Shown: positions 60,801-64,000 of the stretch, piece after piece | How positions within the stretch are numbered: the first letter of the stretch is position 1 | Layout: every line of letters starts with the position of its first letter | Assembly: GCF_009870125.1 (NCBI RefSeq) | Contig: NC_046683.1 | Location: forward strand, 44,159,869-44,223,868 | Direction: 5' to 3' | DNA length: 64,000 nucleotides | DNA from: Drosophila pseudoobscura | Taxonomy: Eukaryota > Arthropoda > Insecta > Diptera > Drosophilidae | Notes under the pieces: generated by a model | Told to the model about the DNA's origin: nothing | Databases searched by the model: none | Seen by the model: only the letters and a program-made list of their open reading frames with translations | Position numbers and translations under genes: made by a program

Positions 60801-63800
60801 CCTCATCACCTTCATCTTCTGAATACACTGTACGACTGGGCTTAACTGAATCCAGGGGGGACTTGGGTTTGTCTTCGGGTTTTACTGGGATCTTATCGTC
60901 TTTCAAGACAACTGGTGCTGGTTTCTCTTCAGGTTTAAGCGAAGATTTATCTCCAGCAACGAGATATGGATCAGCTGATGGAATTGGCTGACTAGCGGGC
61001 TTTTCTTGGGGTCTAGGAACACCATATTCTTCATCACTTTCATCGTCTGAATACACTATGAGACTAGACCTAACTGAGTCAAGAGGGGACTTGGGTTTAT
61101 CCTGGTGTTTAGCTGGGACCTTATCGTCTTTCAAGTCAATGGGCTTATCGCCCTTCAAGTCAGTTAGCTTAGGTTTGTCGTCAGTGAATGAACTTGGGAT
61201 CAAATCGGAAGTCTTTGAGACAACGGTGGCAATTGTTGTTTTAGTAGAACTTGCAAATTCTTCTGCCTTGAACTCAGTCACCGTTTCTTGTTTAATGATG
61301 TCTGTAAGGGGAGATTTATCTCCAGCAACTACAGAAGCACCAGCCGATTGAATTGGCTGACTAGCGGGCTTTTCTGGGGATCTAGGAACACCATATTCCT
61401 CATCGCTTTTTACTGAGTCCAGAGGGGACTTGGGTTTGTCTTCGGGTTTAGCTGGGATCTTATCGTCTTTCAAGACAGCTGATGCTGGTTTCTCTTCAGG
61501 TTTAAGCGGAGATTTATCTAAAGCAACGAGAGATGGAACAACTGATGGAATTGGCTGACAAGCGGGATTTTCTTGGGGTCTAGGAAAACCATATTCCTCG
61601 TCACTTTCATCGTCTGAATACACTATGAGACTAGACTTAACAGGGTCAAGAGGGGACTTGGGTTTATCCTGGTGTTTAGCTGGGACCTTATCGTCTTTCA
61701 AGTCAATGGGCTTATCGCCCTTCAAGTCAGTTAGCTTAGGTTTGTCGTCAGTGAATGAACTTGGGATCAAATCGGAAGTCTTTGAGACAACGGTGGCAAT
61801 TGCTGTTTTAGTAGAACTTGCAAATTCTTCTGCCTTGAACTCAGTCACCGTTTCTTGTTTAATGATGTCTTTAAGGGGAGATTTATCTCCAGCAACTACA
61901 GAAGCACCAGCCGATTGAATTGGCTGACTAGCGGGCTTTTCTGGGGATCTAGAAACACCATATTCCTCATCGCTTTCTTCGTCTGAATACACCGTATGAC
62001 TTGGCTTAAATGAATCCAGAGGGGACTTGGGTTTATCCTGGTGTTTCACTGGGAGCTTATCGTCTTTCAAGTCAACTGGTGTTTTTGTATCTTCAGGTTT
62101 AAGCGGAGATTTATCTCCAGCAATGACAGAAGGAACAACCGAAGGGAGTGACTTTTCTTGGGGTCTAGGAAGAACATAGTCCTCATCACTTTCATCGACT
62201 GAATACACAATGAGACTAGACTTAACTGAGTCAAGAGGGGACTTGGGCTTATCCTGGGGTTCAGTTGGGACCTTATCGTCTTTCAAGTCAATGGGTTTAT
62301 CGTCCTTCGAGTCAGTTAGTTTAGGTTTTTCGGCAGTGCTTGAACTTGTTATCAAGTTGGACTTTTGCGCGACAATGTTTGTAATATTTTTTTGAGTTGA
62401 GCAGTAACTTTGTTGTTCCGTGAACTCAATAGCAGTTCTTGACCTTAATGCCATTTCATGCGATGTTGCGTGATCAGGTATTTCCATTTGAGGTGCTGAA
62501 GGAATTTTTTCAAGAACTGGGATGTCATACTGAAAGATCATACTGTCGTATGCGTTGCCTATCGATTCAAGAATTGCTGTGGGCTTATCCTCAGTTTTGA
62601 CAGTTGATCTCCCATCTTCTATGCCATATTTGTCGCCAAAAGAATCTTTCGCAGTAGGAAACTTAACGGATTCATTCGATTGAGTAACCGTTTCTTCGTA
62701 ATTGGAAGAGTAAATATATTTCTTAGTTGCCTCTATAGTAGATTCTGACTCTATGGTTGATAAATGCTTTAGTTTTTTGAGTTTTTCTTTGTCAAGCTCT
62801 TCATCACTGTCGCTTTCTACTAGTATTGTATCTGATGCTGGTTTCGCATCAGATGGGAACTTATTCTTTGTATTGTCAGTCATTTGGGCCATTTCCGAGG
62901 TCTTTAAGACCAGGTTCTGGTGGGTTTGAAGCTCGACTATTTTATCGTGTATAGGAAACCTATCGGTTGTCTCTTTTTCTAAGTTCTGACTATCCGTTTG
63001 AGTTCGTGAGTGAGCATCATGGACAATTATTTCGCTCAGCTTATCCTCATAGTCGCCAACTGCGTGCATGAACTCTTTAGTGTCTTTGATGTCGCTTTTG
63101 GAAATGGAATGCAATCGTTCAAGGGTGTGTGCAATTTTGGGGAATTCTACAAGTCTAGTCTCCTTAGTCACCTCTACTGGAAAGTCTGCAATATCACATT
63201 CTGTTAACCTTCTAATTTGACTCTCTGCCACCCCAGTCAGACACTCCTGTACCACACTCTTGCCCTCGAACTCCTTGATGCTCTCAGCCACATCGTACCT
63301 GATAGCCTCCCGCTCGAGAAACTTGGCTGTTGTTGATTTTACATCGTCCCCTGCTGGCAGGGGTTCGATTTCTGGCTGCTTTACGAAATCCTTTGCCATG
63401 ACTGAGATTGTGCGCTTTGAGCATGTCTTTTCACAGACTTCTTCGAGGTTTTCAATACTGGGGCTCGTCTTGGCCAAGGCAAAAACAGGGGAAACTACCT
63501 TCTGTTCGGGAATACGCTTGGAGCCTAATCCTTCTAGAACCATATCAGTGTCGCTTAAAATCTGCTGCTCTATAGAAATAACATCAGCCTGACAGTCCTT
63601 GGCACCTATTTTTCGGGGACTAAATGGCTTGGCCTCTAAGACCGCTGTGGGATATCGGCGTTCGATGTCCTGTACTACTTCCCTTACCTTTGGCAGTGCC
63701 TCCAAAGGTTCCTTACCTACTAAGTCTATGTGCTGATCAATGGCCTCGGTTAAAATCTTTCCAGGTACCTGTTCTACTTTTTTATCTAAGCCTAGTTCCT

Positions 63801-64000
63801 GTTCTGGTAAAGTCTTTTCCGTTTCACTTAAGTCTTCGGCCACCTCAAAGGCCTTCCTCTTCTTGCAAACCTTCTCGCAAACTTCTTCCTGAATCTCCTG
63901 CAAGCCAGAAGCCATGGCCTCGATGGGGGACAGCTTCACTACCTCTGGTGGCAGCTCCCACTTAATCAATTGCTCCAGCGCCAAATCTGATGGCGTAAGT
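22761..64000 (-). CDS. Ank2: Ankyrin 2 giant isoform, 3' part: join(64000..32706, 29776..29711, 29315..28854, 28663..28340, 27808..22761), 5' incomplete
   Basis: Joining five exons gives 12,397 codons in one frame, beginning LTPSDLALEQ at the window edge. All four introns are phase 1 with GT-AG ends (donors GTAAATA, GTAAGT, GTAAAAT, GTATCA). The ankyrin repeats, ZU5 and death domains lie outside the window; what is seen is the giant C-terminal extension. I identify it from the locus (next to PGRP-SD, as at 66A), from the length, and from the Thr-rich, Ser/Glu-rich C terminus. Fly Ank2-L and Ank2-XL are neuronal isoforms that link the membrane skeleton to microtubules and set microtubule spacing, axon caliber and synaptic stability. 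A sequence search would be needed for final proof because the diagnostic N-terminal domains are missing. Confidence 0.85.
28018..28044. repeat. (GATA)n microsatellite in the last Ank2 intron
   Basis: Imperfect tandem gata units. A similar tract lies at about 29345-29386 in the intron before the 462-bp exon. Confidence 0.85.
28340..28663 (-). CDS. Ank2: Ank2 exon of 324 bp
   Basis: It encodes about 108 residues: a Pro/Val/Glu stretch (PVPEPMPVTEPEPVPVPVV), then a probable coiled coil (RRIERKIEKLSTDMDDVSAK) and FDEAFESAVHEDEISALQGD. The donor is GTATCA at 28339; without splicing the frame stops at 28317. I chose the acceptor CACCATCCAG (28664). ATGCCAG and TTACAG a little further in would also keep phase 1, so the start may shift by a few codons. 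Confidence 0.7.
28854..29315 (-). CDS. Ank2: Ank2 exon of 462 bp
   Basis: The acceptor is TGTCTTGCAG and the donor GTAAAATAC. It encodes 154 residues: DVKVGGGGGAGGGDNDDDGA, then VARIREEATILVDSVLEESV, EIIESHGIGHQHQ, KSPTIESMSGKSFDDNMSFT, and a Thr/Gln-rich end (TTTTTVTTQYQQQQAQPQSH). It is phase 1-1, and the upstream codon is completed as Gly by GT after the splice. The poly-Gly and poly-Gln parts come from simple repeats. Confidence 0.75.
29711..29776 (-). CDS. Ank2: Ank2 exon of 66 bp
   Basis: The exon lies between acceptor CTGTTCCAG and donor GTAAGTCC and encodes TLQEKLIDTSILDTETSSQQ plus split codons at each end. Its phase (1-1) exactly fits the giant exon before it and the 462-bp exon after it. 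It can be skipped without frameshift. The 2.9-kb intron before it contains the separate 691-codon ORF. Confidence 0.75.
30290..32365 (-). CDS. 691-residue acidic protein with TDVED-type repeats, inside an Ank2 intron
   Basis: This is an ATG-to-TAG frame of 691 codons, MSKKLPTISVTAD to DESAARGGN. I do not recognise a domain. The protein is acidic and marked by about eleven copies of a T/S-D-x-E-D/E motif, among them TDVEDFDS, TDVEDYDTESEDE, TDCEDYDTDSE, TDVEGIDD, TDIEDMWCED, TDSEDYSCAED, TDVEEIF, TDVEDMDLSE and TDVEYVE. An in-frame TAA lies about 40 nt upstream of the ATG, and the minus strand there is A-rich without a polypyrimidine tract, so it is not a simple internal Ank2 exon. A strong donor GTAAGT (30152..30147) follows the stop by 137 nt. 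It could be the coding exon of a short Ank2 transcript with its own start, or a nested gene. Codon use and length argue that it is truly coding. Confidence 0.65.
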   Translation of the reverse strand: MSKKLPTISVTADHHSSHSDASSSSSSRDSDSNDMDYGRNGAGGVTDVEDFDSQAEVLKPSSRRGSANALNPKPKQQKANPFDNDVTDVEDYDTESEDEEKSVAYPELKLSLREFLQQGLQNQEALDQDGKERCEIKDGDFVQAQNLNGLADYLTDCEDYDTDSEVDYGCEKSVCVDLDNAVGDLGRVNIADGEKNQDDSDEYEDVSVISDISDLASAMSDCTGIGVRGMSEDEVLEVSDSGNEEVCQIACSGSESDSEQGAAGGQSVSESSYPIDVAFFSVSGQPRRNSKSTLPMPGQKQFLQLATRNEEVLTDVEGIDDSAAEDSFDNEEGDEQPIPRAVILASGDDGTCLTDIEDMWCEDTSLASTVPEVITVSPEALPLPHREVVELKEDKNGDTITNVMPMDSNYEFGIYNHQKDTVHTDSEDYSCAEDWSLSHSVAEEAAVGGPGLIENEVIVSNELMKQQQNKRLEVHSNAESVTDVEEIFVPGTNRRKKLKTRTLSKGKNKLLDVAKTKEEGITDVEDMDLSECGLPPGVRRVDQLKHQAKGSKNSDAEDISTDDVSDISDGSDPPLHPPTTERACNKSKLQPLHLRLLKEDVVSQQNTDTEEVQLPSDAEDALEDPPVILVANSDSKELNDMLNESYTVVHEKSGRRFNSESEKLHIKGMIRDAHTDVEYVESDESAARGGN
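32366..32661 (-). promoter_or_regulatory. A-rich leader upstream of the 691-codon ORF
   Basis: On the minus strand this is A-rich sequence ending CCAATAAAATG, a fair fly start context. A weak possible acceptor, ttctccacaaatag, lies near 32520. I see no clear core promoter, so whether it is a promoter or a 5' UTR exon is open. Confidence 0.3.
32706..64000 (-). CDS. Ank2: Ank2 giant exon (31.3 kb visible, open to the window edge)
   Basis: A single open frame of 10,431 complete codons without a stop. Head, about codons 1-530: acidic and unique, with EEVCEKVCKKR and a second EEVCEKTCSKR. Middle, about 530-9,530 (62,400 to 35,400): internal repeats. Tail, about 9,530-10,431: RSV.QIVE.TL repeats, then a strongly basic Ser/Thr/Lys/Pro-rich region with PPKSPAPPKSPAPP, RSTTPRPRVKT and SLSPSSKSTKSA, and an H/Q-rich stretch. 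The exon ends ACATCCAAAG with donor GTAAATATG at 32705. If not spliced, the frame stops at 32662, 14 codons later. No gap in the frame occurs despite thousands of bases of near-identical repeats, so selection must keep the frame open. Confidence 0.85.
45425..49027 (-). repeat. Apparently identical tandem duplication of 1,791 bp inside the array
   Basis: Every position checked by eye from 45,425 to 47,236 equals the base 1,791 positions further right. Mismatches appear just outside, at 45,424 (t against a) and 47,237 (c against t). It adds 597 residues in frame. Confidence 0.85.
58151..61950 (-). repeat. Superrepeat with 2,322-bp period
   Basis: The segment from about 58,151 to 59,630 recurs 2,322 bp further on (3 x 585 + 567), with long modules at 58,736/61,058 and 59,303/61,625. 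The copies are near-identical but carry a few substitutions. Confidence 0.7.

Larger units (their letters stand above)
35400..62400 (-). repeat. 27-kb coding tandem array of 228-bp, 198-bp and 357-bp modules in 585-bp higher-order units
   Basis: The short module is 76 residues: KPKSPLDSVKPSRTVYSDDE, SDEEYGVPRPQEKPASQPIP, SVVPSLVALDKSPLKPEEK, then a PVVLKDDKIPAKPED-type end. A variant lacks about ten residues between SVK and SDEEYG (66 residues, 198 bp). The long module (119 residues) contains AEEFASYTKTNIATVVSKTS, DLITSSFTDDKPKLTDLEDD and KPIDLKDDRVQAKHEDKPK. One short plus one long module makes 195 residues, 585 bp. I count about 33 long modules by their spacing, 585 bp most often and sometimes 567 bp. 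Modules at both ends are the most diverged. Each carries KSPL sites and a CK2-like SDDESDEE block. Confidence 0.95.

Noticed and set aside
35489..62395. Dozens of plus-strand open frames of 60-172 codons, many almost identical
   Set aside because: They are the antisense of the Ank2 repeat array, recur with its 585-bp period, and have no splice or start context. They are shadows of the repeats.
35400..62400. CRISPR-like periodic repeat array
   Set aside because: The repeats are 198-357 bp, coding, without unique spacers, in an animal genome.
22761..64000. Identity as Futsch/MAP1B or another repetitive cytoskeletal protein instead of Ank2
   Set aside because: Futsch also has long Lys/Glu/Ser repeats, but its repeat sequence and chromosomal position differ. 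The neighbourhood of PGRP-SD and the Thr-rich C terminus favour Ank2. A search of the N-terminal exons outside the window would settle it.

Overview
The window is genomic DNA of a Drosophila fly. An obscura-group species is likely, because of gene content, nuclear spliced genes, M1BP-type promoter sequence and copies of a dispersed repeat (about 4,000 and 20,540) that resembles the SGM/DINE-1-like repeats common in that group. This is from memory and no search was run.

Layout, left to right. (1) 222-1004, minus: a two-exon TMEM70-like mitochondrial gene. (2) About 1-11 kb: ten kilobases with no convincing gene, containing simple-sequence tracts, a three-copy minisatellite and one dispersed repeat. 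(3) 11,048-11,605, plus: a single-exon secreted peptidoglycan recognition protein matching PGRP-SD. (4) 12,156-13,916, minus: a two-exon gene derived from a PIF/Harbinger transposase with a degraded catalytic site, converging on PGRP-SD; its probable promoter carries an M1BP (Ohler 1) motif near 14,745. (5) About 14.75-22.3 kb: repeat-rich DNA holding promoter-like repeats, a 2.9-kb foldback-like inverted repeat (about 17,130-20,058), a dispersed repeat, and a broken copy of part of a PKA type I regulatory subunit gene. (6) 22,761 to the right edge, minus: the 3' half of a giant Ankyrin 2 (Ank2) transcript.

The Ank2 part dominates the window. One exon is open for at least 31,295 nt and continues past the edge. 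It encodes an acidic head (about 530 residues visible), then about 9,000 residues of internal repeats, then a basic Ser/Thr/Lys-rich tail. Three small exons and a 5-kb terminal exon follow. All four introns are phase 1 and every internal exon is a multiple of three, so the exons can be skipped without frameshift. Joined, the visible part codes for 12,397 residues. The repeats are rich in KSPL sites and SDDESDEE acidic blocks, a composition like the KSP tail of vertebrate neurofilament-H. They are arranged as 585-bp higher-order units and contain very recent tandem duplications. A separate 691-codon ORF with about eleven TDVED-type motifs sits inside the first intron and is unexplained.

The genes form no pathway together. 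TMEM70 serves mitochondrial complex assembly, PGRP-SD humoral immunity, the PIF-derived gene is a domesticated transposase, and Ank2 organises axonal and synaptic microtubules and membrane. The gene order agrees with my recollection of the D. melanogaster 66A region.
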